A stretch of 64,000 bases of DNA from Butyribacter intestini (GTDB lineage Bacteria; Bacillota; Clostridia; Lachnospirales; Lachnospiraceae), in the NCBI GenBank assembly GCA_001414325.1, contig LLKB01000005.1, positions 1,239,033-1,303,032 of the forward strand, in the 5' to 3' direction. The position numbers and the translations under genes are program-made. Of the stretch, positions 26,261-34,951 are shown piece after piece. Under the pieces are notes generated by a model. It ran no database searches and was not told the DNA's origin. It was given only the letters and a program-made list of their open reading frames with translations. Each line of letters opens with the position of its first letter. Position 1 is the stretch's first letter.

Positions 26261-27094
26261 TTATTTTCCATCTTTATCGTCAGCGTCCTCAAAATATCCA
26301 CTCGGCATATTCTGTGGATGAACCGTTTTTACCGATGATACTTCAGCATTATCCGTATTGTCAAAATCTTCCGTATCATTTGAATATACAGATTTATTAT
26401 CCTGATTTTGTGGCTGCGTATTTACTTTTTCATATGGATTTTGGTTCTGTGGCTGTCCATTTACTTCTCCATATGGATTTTGGTTCTGTGGCTGCACATT
26501 TACCTCTCCATATGGATTTGGACTTTGTGACTGTGCATTTACCTCTCCGTGTGAATTTGGATTCTGTGGCTGTGCCACAGCCTGCACATTTGCATCAACC
26601 ATGTTTCTGTAATGTATATCCGCATGAGTGTAAACCTTTTTCTCATGATAATATACAACATTTGTATCACTTAAAATATCGTGAAGTCCTCTTTTTTTCT
26701 TGTCAATAGCAATCATGATATATCCTATCGAGAGTATAAGTGCAGACAAAAATCTTCCTACTGTCTCTCTGAATGTCACTTCAAAAAATGTCATTTTTCT
26801 ATCCTCGGCACTCACCACCCTTATCTGAAAAAGTTTCTTTCCAAGCGTTGAACCCGTAAAATATGTGAGCAGGACAAAGTATGCCGCCTGCATAATGTAA
26901 AACAATATATCTTTGATAGAATATTGAAAGATAAAATCTTTTACCAAAAAGTTATCGGGGCTTGAAATCGTTATGACCCATACGGGAATCCTGACGATAA
27001 GCATAGCCGCCCAGACAATTACAGTATCAACTATATATGCTGCAAGACGAACAAAAAAGCCTGCATATATACGATTATCCGGTCTATTTTGCAT
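26261..27094 (-). CDS. RDD family membrane protein with C-terminal 13-residue repeats
   Basis: A 277-residue protein. The RDD domain spans about 10-160: YAGFFVRLAAYIVDTVIVWA (R and D of the name), FLVKDFIFQYSIKDILFYIM, TLGKKLFQIRVVSAEDRKMT and a final helix with DKKKRGLHDILSDTNVVY. It has three membrane helices. Residues about 175-240 are Gln/Asn/Pro-rich tandem repeats of QPQNQNPYGEVNG (39-bp DNA repeats, 26393-26571). The start at 27094 overlaps the sppA stop by 11 bases. RDD proteins are poorly understood, some are Na+/H+ antiporters. It is in an operon with sppA. Confidence 0.88.
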   Translation of the reverse strand: MQNRPDNRIYAGFFVRLAAYIVDTVIVWAAMLIVRIPVWVITISSPDNFLVKDFIFQYSIKDILFYIMQAAYFVLLTYFTGSTLGKKLFQIRVVSAEDRKMTFFEVTFRETVGRFLSALILSIGYIMIAIDKKKRGLHDILSDTNVVYYHEKKVYTHADIHYRNMVDANVQAVAQPQNPNSHGEVNAQSQSPNPYGEVNVQPQNQNPYGEVNGQPQNQNPYEKVNTQPQNQDNKSVYSNDTEDFDNTDNAEVSSVKTVHPQNMPSGYFEDADDKDGK

Positions 27095-28106
27095 AATATT
27101 TAAGCACCCCATTTCCATTGTTTTTAACAATGTCCTCTGCAAGATCAATATCTGACTTAGGAACAATGTCTTTTACTGCACCAAATATACTGCTAAACAT
27201 TCCTGATAATGAATCCTTTTCAGGTGTATAATAAGTTATGTCCTCCGAAAATCCTGCTTCTTTTGCAAATGCTTTCTTTTCGTCTTTGAGAGAGCCAACC
27301 TCATCCACGAGATTTATTTCCTTTGCCTGCTTTGCTGAATAGATACGACCATCTGCTATTTTCTTTACTGCCGACTTATCCATCTTTCTGCCATCTGCAA
27401 CAATTCCCACAAACTGGTCATAAGCTTCATCTACAAGTGACTGTAAGATACCTCTCTGTTCTTTTGTAAGCTCAAGTCCCTGAGAACCCATAGCTTTATT
27501 TTTTCCGCTTGTTATATCAATCTCTTTTATACCAAGTTTGTCATAAAGTTTCTTGCAATTTGTAAGTGAAACTATAACGCCGATAGAACCCGTCCAGCAA
27601 TTCCTGTTTGCATAAATCTTATCTGCCGCCATTGAGATATAATATCCGCCTGAGCAAGCCTGTGATGCAAAATATGCCCATATCGGTCTTTTTGTCTTTT
27701 CTTTATATTCCATAAGTTTAAGATACATCTCATCACTCTCATAAACAGCTCCTCCCGGACTGTCAACATAAAGAAGTATTCCCTTATTTTTATCTGACTG
27801 TTCCATCTTTTCAATATATTTTAAATAAAAGTCATGATTGTATGTGCTGTCTGATGTAAGACTGTTAGATGAAGAAGCTCCGATTTCCCCCTCAATATTT
27901 ATGACACCGACAAAATCTTTATTCGGAAGCTCTATATTTGAATCTCCCGAAACTGACGAAAACATATCTTTCACTATACTACTTGTTTCTGTTTTGTTTT
28001 GCTTAATAAGTTTTGAACCTATCACATTTGATGCAACACCTGTGATTCCAACCGCTATTATCACAACTCCGGTAATCACGATGCTGATAATTTGTTTTGT
28101 TTTCAT
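27084..28106 (-). CDS. sppA: Signal peptide peptidase SppA (S49 family)
   Basis: 340 residues. An N-terminal membrane anchor (residues 6-25) precedes the S49 peptidase domain (about 65-300). Motifs: FVGVINIEGEIGAS, LLYVDSPGGAVYESDEMY, the nucleophile serine in ACSGGYYISMAADKIYAN, and the general-base lysine in ITSGKNKAMG. SppA cuts leftover signal peptides in the membrane. Its length matches the short Gram-positive single-domain form. RBS AAAGGAAAA. First gene of an operon with the RDD protein. Confidence 0.93.
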   Translation of the reverse strand: MKTKQIISIVITGVVIIAVGITGVASNVIGSKLIKQNKTETSSIVKDMFSSVSGDSNIELPNKDFVGVINIEGEIGASSSNSLTSDSTYNHDFYLKYIEKMEQSDKNKGILLYVDSPGGAVYESDEMYLKLMEYKEKTKRPIWAYFASQACSGGYYISMAADKIYANRNCWTGSIGVIVSLTNCKKLYDKLGIKEIDITSGKNKAMGSQGLELTKEQRGILQSLVDEAYDQFVGIVADGRKMDKSAVKKIADGRIYSAKQAKEINLVDEVGSLKDEKKAFAKEAGFSEDITYYTPEKDSLSGMFSSIFGAVKDIVPKSDIDLAEDIVKNNGNGVLKYYAK

Positions 28107-28293
28107 AAAATTTTCCTTTCCCTACTAATCTGCAATATGCACTTTCATGCATTTTGTGCACTTTCATGCATTTATTGTATGCAACATGGATAATTTTACC
28201 ACAATGAAGCTATTCGGTCAAAAAACATAAAATTAATTACACTGTAGTCCTGTAAAATCCGGTTATTTTGTTTAGCCGGCAGCTAATGTTAAA
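28107..28293 (-). promoter_or_regulatory. Upstream region of sppA with a 17-bp direct repeat
   Basis: TGCACTTTCATGCATTT occurs at 28138-28154 and again at 28157-28173, 19 bases apart, immediately upstream of the sppA RBS. Each copy contains the palindrome ATGCAT. It may be an operator; I cannot name the regulator. Confidence 0.4.
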
Positions 28294-28426
28294 ATTTAAA
28301 AAACGGCATCACACTATGTTATTTGCATTTTTCTATACATTTAAAAACAGCATCACTCTACATTATATGCTTTTTCATATACATTTAAAAATGACATCAC
28401 TCTACATTATGTGCTTTTTCCTATGC
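28294..28426. repeat. Tandem repeat, three units of about 44 bp
   Basis: Three head-to-tail units start at 28294, 28339 and 28383, each beginning ATTTAAAAA and containing CATCACTCTACATTAT and GCTTTTTC. The units are 80-90% alike, and a fourth start (ATTTAAAAA at 28427) runs into the terminator. No spacer of constant length separates an invariant repeat, so it is not CRISPR. It lies downstream of glgP, beyond its terminator. Confidence 0.8.
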
Positions 28427-28436
28427 ATTTAAAAAA

Positions 28437-28472
28437 ATCCCCCGTTACTGCTATCGCAGTAAAACGGGGGAT
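28437..28472 (-). terminator. Terminator of glgP
   Basis: On the minus strand ATCCCCCGTT pairs with AACGGGGGAT around a further TTACTGC/GCAGTAA pair, then TTTTTTT. It lies about 180 bases after the glgP stop. The stretch between (28473-28652) holds no gene; it contains GTAACAGTTCAGC (28542-28554), identical to the end of the cruciform element at 40929-41112. Confidence 0.88.
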
Positions 28473-28652
28473 GATTTGTAACATTCTCTTTTGCACATTT
28501 TGAAGTCTTTACTAAAACCCTTAATATATGCAATTTAGAGTGTAACAGTTCAGCTATAAAAATATAATCGGTAATATCAGGGCTTGCTCATTCTATAATA
28601 ATTTGCTATTACACATTATAATGAACCAGCCGGCACTCATATAGACTCACAA

Positions 28653-31115
28653 TTAGTCAGCGTCCGTAACCTCAACTTTAACTTTGTCAAGATGCCAGAT
28701 TTCTTTTGCATACTCCTCAATAGTTCTATCTGATGAGAATTTACCGCTCTTTGCTGTATTTAACATAGCTGAACGAGCCCACTTCTTCTCATCCTTGTAA
28801 GCTGCTTCAACTCTTTCCTGAGCTTCTGCATATGATCTGAAATCTTTAAGGATAAAGTACATATCAGGTCTGCCGCCCTGTCCGTCAAGAAGTGAATTGT
28901 AAATATCTCTAAACTCTTCAAAATTGCCCTGTGAGTATGTCCCGTCTACAAGCTGTGTAAGAACGGCACGGATGTCTGCATCCGAATTGTATATATCTCT
29001 TGGATTGTACTGTCCGTTGTGCTCATATGCGATTACCTCATCTGATGAAAGACCGAAGATAAATGCATTTTCCTCGCCAACTTCGTCAACTATCTCAACA
29101 TTTGCACCATCCATCGTACCAAGTGTGAGTGCACCGTTTAACATAAACTTCATGTTTCCTGTTCCTGATGCTTCTTTACTTGCTGTTGAAATCTGCTCTG
29201 AAACATCTGCTGCCGCAAAGATAATCTCGGCATTTGATACTCTGTAGTTCTCAATAAATACAACCTTAATCTTTCCATTGATTGAAGCATCATTATTGAT
29301 AACATCACCAACGCTGTTGATCAGCTTAATAATTGATTTTGCTCTCATATATCCTGCCGATGCCTTTGCACCGAATATAAATGTTCTAGGATAGAAGTCC
29401 ATTCCCGGATTCTGTTTTAATTTATTGTAAAGGTACATTACATGAAGAATATTTAAAAGCTGACGCTTATACTCATGTAAACGCTTTACCTGCACATCAA
29501 AGATAGAACGAGGATCTACTTCGATTCCATTATGCTCTTTGATATATTTTGCGAGTCTTACTTTATTCTTATACTTGATATTCATAAACTCTTTCTGGCT
29601 GAGTTCATCATCAGCATAAACAGAAAGTTCATTGATATGTTTAAGATTTGTAATCCAGTCATCACCAATCTTATCTGTAATCCACTGTGCAAGCAACGGA
29701 TTTCCATGAAGTAAAAATCTTCTCTGCGTGATACCATTTGTCTTATTGTTGAACTTCTCAGGCATCATCTCATAGAAATCTTTAAGTTCCTGATGTTTAA
29801 GAATCTCAGTATGTAGTTTAGCAACACCATTAACAGAAAAACCTGCTGCTATTGCAAGATGTGCCATCTTAACCTGACCGTCATAAATGATAGCCATTTT
29901 CTCAACCTTGCTGTTATCATCAGGATATGCAGCCTGAATCTGAAGTACAAATCTTCTGTTTATTTCTTCTATAATCTGATAAATTCTTGGAAGAAGTCTT
30001 GAGAACAGCTCTAAAGGCCATTTTTCAAGTGCTTCTGACATGATTGTATGGTTTGTGTATGCACATGACTTTGTGGTAACATCCCATGCTTCATCCCATG
30101 AAAGATTATACTCATCCATAAGGATACGCATAAGCTCTGCAACAGTAACTGTAGGATGTGTATCATTTAACTGGAATACGACTTTTTCATGAATTTTACG
30201 AATATCATCATGCTTTTCCATATATTTCATAACTGCACGCTGAATACTTGCAGATACAAAGAAATACTGCTGCTTTAATCTAAGCTCTTTACCTGCCATA
30301 TGGTTATCATTTGGATAAAGTACCTCGCAGATAGTTCTTGCAAGATTTTCCTGCTCAACTGCTTTCTGATAATCCCCCTTATCAAATGAGTCAAGATTGA
30401 ATGTATCAATAGGCTCTGCATCCCAAATTCTCAATGTATTTACAACATTATTATTGTAGCCAACGATTGGAAGATCATAAGGAATGGCTCTTACTGACTG
30501 ATAATTCTCCTGAACAAACTTATCCCTGCCGCACTCATCCTTGCGGATAGCAACATAACCGCCAAACTTAACCTCGACTGCATACTCAGGTCTTTTAATT
30601 TCAAATGGATTTCCATATTTGAGCCAGTCATCCGGCTTTTCAAGCTGATAACCATTTTCAATAACCTGCTTAAACATTCCATACTTATAACGGATACCAC
30701 ATCCATATGCCGGATATCCAAGTGTTGACAACGAGTCAAGGAAACAAGCTGCAAGTCTTCCAAGACCACCATTTCCAAGTGCAGCATCCGGCTCCTGATC
30801 CTCGATCACATCAAGATCCATACCAAGTTCTTCGATAGCATCTTTTATTGCCTGATTTCCTTTTAAGTTAATGATAATATTTCCTAAAGCTCTACCTGTA
30901 AGGAACTCCATTGACAAATAATAAACTGTCTTAACATCCTGTTCCTCATAAGTTCTGTGTGTAGCCATCCACTGATCTACGATAAAATCCTTAACTGCAT
31001 ATGCTACAGCCTGAAACTTCTGCTGATCATCAGCTTCATTGATAGATTTTCTAAATAAAACTTTTAAATAATCCTCGACTTCCTTTTTAAACTCTACCTT
31101 GTTCAATTCTTTCAT
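28653..31115 (-). CDS. glgP: Glycogen/maltodextrin phosphorylase
   Basis: 820 residues, full length for the GT35 family. It splits alpha-1,4-glucan with phosphate to give glucose-1-phosphate. Motifs: YYLSMEFLTGRALGNIIINL at the start, DAALGNGGLGRLAACFLDSL, FQLNDTHPTVTVAELMRIL, and the PLP site EASGTGNMKFMLNGALTLGT with K656 as the Schiff-base lysine. Acts in the cytosol in glycogen or maltodextrin use. No glg neighbours are present, and it has its own terminator. Confidence 0.96.
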   Translation of the reverse strand: MKELNKVEFKKEVEDYLKVLFRKSINEADDQQKFQAVAYAVKDFIVDQWMATHRTYEEQDVKTVYYLSMEFLTGRALGNIIINLKGNQAIKDAIEELGMDLDVIEDQEPDAALGNGGLGRLAACFLDSLSTLGYPAYGCGIRYKYGMFKQVIENGYQLEKPDDWLKYGNPFEIKRPEYAVEVKFGGYVAIRKDECGRDKFVQENYQSVRAIPYDLPIVGYNNNVVNTLRIWDAEPIDTFNLDSFDKGDYQKAVEQENLARTICEVLYPNDNHMAGKELRLKQQYFFVSASIQRAVMKYMEKHDDIRKIHEKVVFQLNDTHPTVTVAELMRILMDEYNLSWDEAWDVTTKSCAYTNHTIMSEALEKWPLELFSRLLPRIYQIIEEINRRFVLQIQAAYPDDNSKVEKMAIIYDGQVKMAHLAIAAGFSVNGVAKLHTEILKHQELKDFYEMMPEKFNNKTNGITQRRFLLHGNPLLAQWITDKIGDDWITNLKHINELSVYADDELSQKEFMNIKYKNKVRLAKYIKEHNGIEVDPRSIFDVQVKRLHEYKRQLLNILHVMYLYNKLKQNPGMDFYPRTFIFGAKASAGYMRAKSIIKLINSVGDVINNDASINGKIKVVFIENYRVSNAEIIFAAADVSEQISTASKEASGTGNMKFMLNGALTLGTMDGANVEIVDEVGEENAFIFGLSSDEVIAYEHNGQYNPRDIYNSDADIRAVLTQLVDGTYSQGNFEEFRDIYNSLLDGQGGRPDMYFILKDFRSYAEAQERVEAAYKDEKKWARSAMLNTAKSGKFSSDRTIEEYAKEIWHLDKVKVEVTDAD

Positions 31116-31347
31116 ACTATTTACTATCCTCCTGCTTTTACTTCCACAGCCAACGATGTCTGATATTTACTATTATAAACCACAGTCCTCTAAAAATCAA
31201 TGAAAGCAATTACAACATATACTATCTTTCTGACGCTGATTTTTTGATAATTTTTTCGGTTCTTTGTACCTTATTTCCTTAAAAATATACATAAAAAGCA
31301 TTTTTTATTCATAATATTTTACTAATATAATAAAGTGAGGCAGCCCT

Positions 31348-31785
31348 ATGTTCAATCGAAAAAAAAACTCATTTCACCGAATTCAAGTTTATATTTTTCT
31401 CCTATCAGCCGCATTATCACCAACTCTTTTGTTTAGCGGATGCAGCAAACAGGATGATTATCCAAAAACTAGGGATATAGATTACACTGTCGTAACCGGT
31501 AGCGAAATCCCACAGGAACTCAGAAAAATGATAAGGGAACGCAAAGAAAATGCCTTTGAACTCAGTTTTTCATGTGAGGGAGAACTCTATATAGTAAAAG
31601 GCTACGGCAAACAGCTTTCACCTGATTTCAGCATTACCGTCAATGAACTTTATCTTTCAGATAACTATATCGTATTTGACACGGAATTATATGGTCCTAA
31701 GCAAAAATCAACTTCTAAAGCCAAGAGTTATCCGTATATTGTAGTTAAAACAGAATATATCAACAAATCTATTGTTTTTAAGTAG
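31348..31785 (+). CDS. Small lipoprotein
   Basis: 145 residues with a lipoprotein signal: basic start, hydrophobic stretch (YIFLLSAALSPTLLF) and lipobox LFSGC-S, Cys at about 31. The mature part is about 115 residues with alternating polar strands (FELSFSCEGELYIVKGYGKQ, LYLSDNYIVFDTELYG). I do not recognise the family. RBS GTGAGG 7 bases upstream. It is divergent from glgP and convergent with the end of the tad operon. Confidence 0.7.
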   Translation: MFNRKKNSFHRIQVYIFLLSAALSPTLLFSGCSKQDDYPKTRDIDYTVVTGSEIPQELRKMIRERKENAFELSFSCEGELYIVKGYGKQLSPDFSITVNELYLSDNYIVFDTELYGPKQKSTSKAKSYPYIVVKTEYINKSIVFK

Positions 31786-31877
31786 TATTATGCAAGTGAC
31801 AAAATCAGACAGCAATGGAACAATACACGGCATCAGTTGATTTCAAAATGTCTTTTAGCTCCAGAACCCTGGTGTAC

Positions 31878-33131
31878 TCAAACAACAATAAAACATATAT
31901 CCGCAAATGTAATCTCATCCCTGACACTACACTTTGTTTTTACATTTGCGGCAATTTTTTTGCCATTTATAAAAGTCCCGTTTAAAGAACCTTTATCGGT
32001 AACATACAAAAAATTTTCATCTGCCTCAAGTACTGCGTGTATCCTGCTGATATAATTATGTGGAAATACAACCTCATTTTTTACACTTCTGCCTATATGC
32101 ACACACTCCTCCATTCCACAGCCAAATGAAACAGACTTCTTTATATCTATGGCTCTTGGAACGAACTCCCTCACCAGCACATCTTTTATATTTCCTCTCA
32201 CCAGCGTAAATTTTTTACTTCTATCCCGACAGACTTCGCCAACTTGATAATCTTTGCCCGTCATGCAGATTTCACCGTCTTGATAAGACTTTCTATTTTT
32301 AAAAATCTTACTATATTTAGGGCTTTTTCCTGCCTTACGGACTTTGCCATCGCTATAATCTTTTCTGTACAAACCTGTTTTATTAACTTTACAGACTTTT
32401 TCCTCCACACCGATTATATCAGATTGATAAATTTTATCATTACAGTTATTTCTTTCTCTCCGGCACTCACCGGAAAGTTCCTTTTTCGTCTGCTCCGACT
32501 GTATTCTTCTGCCTTTATCTTCCACAGATATTTTGTCTTCACATATCTCACTATTCTTTAAATCATGAATTTTCTTTTTTTCATCTACAAACTCCTCAAT
32601 GTCACCAATAAAAAAACTATCTGTTGAAACAATTTCATATAATTCATAAATAAATTCCGCCCCCTCCCTGTCCTCATGCTCTACTGCCCTCATAAGTTCT
32701 TCCGTCATATCTTTCAACTGTTTTCTATATGATATATCATGGTCCGGAAAAATACAGAAAGCAAACTCCCTAAACTTTCTTTTAGTATATATAAGCTCCA
32801 TTTTAAACATAATTGAATCAAATGATATAAGATATTTTTTACAACTTTTTGCAATCTGTATAACCGCAGTATATATACGACACAGCTCATTATACCCAAC
32901 ACTTTTTATATTTATCGCATCTTTCATGGAAATCATATCTTTTATATCATAATACAGACAAAATTTATCATCCATATATCTAATGTCATATGTAAGCACT
33001 CCCGGTATCTTGTTATTTTTAAGCATTTTCAGTTCTATCGTTTCATTTTCTGCTGTTTCACTGTCCACATCATCAATCTCATACACAATATATGAACCAA
33101 ATGCACCATCTTTTTTTTCATATTTAACCAT
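31878..33131 (-). CDS. FHA domain protein (DUF6382 type) of the tad operon
   Basis: 417 residues. The N-terminal part (about 1-180) is a DUF6382-like domain (YDIRYMDDKFCLYYDIKDMI, FDSIMFKMELIYTKRKFREF). A Lys-rich linker with short repeats (KDYQVGEVCRDRSKK) covers about 185-330. The C-terminal FHA domain (about 335-417) has HIGRSVKNEV, YISRIHAVLE and DKGSLNGTFINGKKI, the phosphothreonine-binding residues. The start is ATG 33131 because GGAGGTG lies 12 bases upstream; a TTG at 33152 would overlap that site. Last gene of the operon; it may link pilus assembly to Ser/Thr phosphorylation (inferred). Confidence 0.85.
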   Translation of the reverse strand: MVKYEKKDGAFGSYIVYEIDDVDSETAENETIELKMLKNNKIPGVLTYDIRYMDDKFCLYYDIKDMISMKDAINIKSVGYNELCRIYTAVIQIAKSCKKYLISFDSIMFKMELIYTKRKFREFAFCIFPDHDISYRKQLKDMTEELMRAVEHEDREGAEFIYELYEIVSTDSFFIGDIEEFVDEKKKIHDLKNSEICEDKISVEDKGRRIQSEQTKKELSGECRRERNNCNDKIYQSDIIGVEEKVCKVNKTGLYRKDYSDGKVRKAGKSPKYSKIFKNRKSYQDGEICMTGKDYQVGEVCRDRSKKFTLVRGNIKDVLVREFVPRAIDIKKSVSFGCGMEECVHIGRSVKNEVVFPHNYISRIHAVLEADENFLYVTDKGSLNGTFINGKKIAANVKTKCSVRDEITFADICFIVV

Positions 33132-33169
33132 AATTTCTATTTTCACCTCCAAAAGCCATTTGCAGCTTT

Positions 33170-33793
33170 TTACTGCTTAGTATTTTTTCTCCAAAGCATA
33201 CTTTCCGGTTTCAATTTCAAGCATCTTGTTTTTAAGCAGATTTTGTTTTTCTTTTTCATAAAGTAAGCTATAACGGGAATATTCATATTCGCAACAGCAT
33301 TTGCCTTAGCTGTCACATACTTAATACCAACATTGCAATCCGCATTTTTGACTTTTAGGACTATTAAATTTTTTGATACCTGTTCTTTATAGCCTGTTAC
33401 GGTATTTCCTTTTTTTCCTAACGAACTCTCAGCACCTTTCTCAATCTTTTCTGCTAAATTGTCAGTAACTACATTCCTGCCAGATACATTTTCATTCTGT
33501 GCAGCACTCAACACTACTGTCCTTAGATTTTCCTGCAAAACCACTTTATCATGCAGAAAAAAGAGCATATACATGATTGCAAAGACAATACCCAGTATCA
33601 TTGGAACAATAAAAGCAGCTTCAACCGTGTAATTACCTGATATATCATATTTTTTAACCATTTTTCTTTTTTTGCCTACCTCCTCATATTCAACAGATGT
33701 ATCTTCTTTCTGATTTGCATCTTTACATTTTTTATAACTTCTCATATTTTTATTATTATAATCAATCTTTTCCAATAACCCTCCCCCTGTCAA
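33170..33793 (-). CDS. TadE-like pseudopilin
   Basis: Up to 207 residues. After a Lys-rich segment (about 1-50) comes the TadE motif and membrane helix SGNYTVEAAFIVPMILGIVF, then AIMYMLFFLHDKVVLQENLR, with an external domain of about 130 residues. The start is uncertain: TTG 33793 overlaps the previous stop (TTGA), TTG 33775 follows GGGGGAGGG, and ATG 33661 would give the short N-terminus usual for TadE. TadE-type proteins are minor pilins cut by a TadV peptidase. Sixth or later gene of the tad operon. Confidence 0.75.
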   Translation of the reverse strand: MTGGGLLEKIDYNNKNMRSYKKCKDANQKEDTSVEYEEVGKKRKMVKKYDISGNYTVEAAFIVPMILGIVFAIMYMLFFLHDKVVLQENLRTVVLSAAQNENVSGRNVVTDNLAEKIEKGAESSLGKKGNTVTGYKEQVSKNLIVLKVKNADCNVGIKYVTAKANAVANMNIPVIAYFMKKKNKICLKTRCLKLKPESMLWRKNTKQ

Positions 33794-34206
33794 ACCATAA
33801 AGCTGCTTACATATGCCATAAAAATAAACGGTACCAGCGGTATTTCATATTTTTTTTCTTTTCTTTTAACTATCACAAGATATAATGCAGCAAAAAACGC
33901 AAACATCACCGACATAAAAATAATGTAAAAAGCTTTTTCCATGCCCACAAAACACACAATACATGAATACAGTAAGGCATCTCCCATGCCGATTGCTCCT
34001 TTTGAAACAAAAGATAATGCCGCAAATAAAGCAGCCGCAAACAAACCTGTTGTAATATTATGAATACTGATGTTTTTTTCAATAAATCCACAAATCATAA
34101 GCATACAAAAAAATAATATCAGCACTCTTATATCAACCGTTCTTTTTATAATATCCGTTATCATACATATAGCAAGACATAATCCAAGTAATATCGTTAC
34201 TGCCAT
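33790..34206 (-). CDS. Prepilin peptidase, A24 family (TadV/CpaA-like), second copy
   Basis: 138 residues with four to five membrane helices. The two catalytic aspartates of A24 peptidases are visible in MITDIIKRTVD and AIGMGDALLYSC (G-x-G-D motif). This is the short TadV form without the methyltransferase domain. It would remove the leader from Flp or TadE-type prepilins at the membrane. A second A24 gene stands at the head of the operon (42254-42748). It begins 4 bases after the preceding TadE-like gene. Confidence 0.88.
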   Translation of the reverse strand: MAVTILLGLCLAICMITDIIKRTVDIRVLILFFCMLMICGFIEKNISIHNITTGLFAAALFAALSFVSKGAIGMGDALLYSCIVCFVGMEKAFYIIFMSVMFAFFAALYLVIVKRKEKKYEIPLVPFIFMAYVSSFMV

Positions 34207-34210
34207 ATAT

Positions 34211-34951
34211 CTATCCCCTTTCCATACATTTATTGCACTCTAACATTCCTCCTACTTTTGATTTTTTTACCTTTTTTATATTTCTTTTTATTCCTGAACA
34301 ATGTCCTGACATATGATACCGGTCTCCATAATCTGTTATGTAAATATAAATCCCTACAGTTTTAGAGTATTTTAAACAATGCTCACATCTTTTGTATTTC
34401 CCTCCTGAAAGATTTCTCATTCCGTCAATTTTATCTGCAAAAACTCTCTTTACACTCGGTTTTAAATATGTGCAGTCAGAATGTGTATGATAGACTTTGC
34501 CTGTCTCCGTTATATAAACATCTTCATCCCCTGCCGTTTCATCAGTCAGCATACTTTTTCCAGCATACTCACTCACAACCATCTGGTGGTAAAAGTTCTG
34601 TCCAAACCCTGCCATTCCAAATGGAACTTTCTTTTTGTATTTCATATAACAGACCTTATATCCGCCTTTATCTGTCCAGCTTATTATATTTTTACCATTT
34701 AAAAACGAAGCTATATTATCTGTAAGCATTCTGATTTTTTCATATGAATATTCAGATTTGTCCGAATTATTTTCATTGGTATCATGACTGTATATCGCAT
34801 ATCTGTCTGCCGCATCATACAATTTTGCATAATTTTCATTTATTCCAAATAGAATATTAAATTCATACAACAATGAAAACAACACCAGAAAAAATATAGG
34901 AACACAAAATGATGCTTCAACCGTAATTGATGCTTTTATATTTTTATCCAT
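34211..34951 (-). CDS. TadE-like protein with two Cys/His metal-binding motifs
   Basis: 246 residues. ASITVEASFCVPIFFLVLFS at the start is the TadE/pseudopilin motif and helix. The external part ends in two similar units: VYHTHSDCTYLKPS ... KRCEHCLKY (about 150-193) and RYHMSGHCSGIKRN ... LECNKCMERG (about 210-246). Each has the pattern Y-H-x(4)-C ... C-x2-C, a small metal-binding motif also found on secreted Firmicute nucleases. The start overlaps the DUF5702 stop (ATGGATAA). It is a pilus-associated or surface protein; the role of the motif is unknown. Confidence 0.82.
   Translation of the reverse strand: MDKNIKASITVEASFCVPIFFLVLFSLLYEFNILFGINENYAKLYDAADRYAIYSHDTNENNSDKSEYSYEKIRMLTDNIASFLNGKNIISWTDKGGYKVCYMKYKKKVPFGMAGFGQNFYHQMVVSEYAGKSMLTDETAGDEDVYITETGKVYHTHSDCTYLKPSVKRVFADKIDGMRNLSGGKYKRCEHCLKYSKTVGIYIYITDYGDRYHMSGHCSGIKRNIKKVKKSKVGGMLECNKCMERG

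Noticed and set aside
28294-28426. Possible CRISPR array
   Set aside because: The three units are contiguous and diverge along their length, without an invariant repeat and unique spacers; no cas genes are present.
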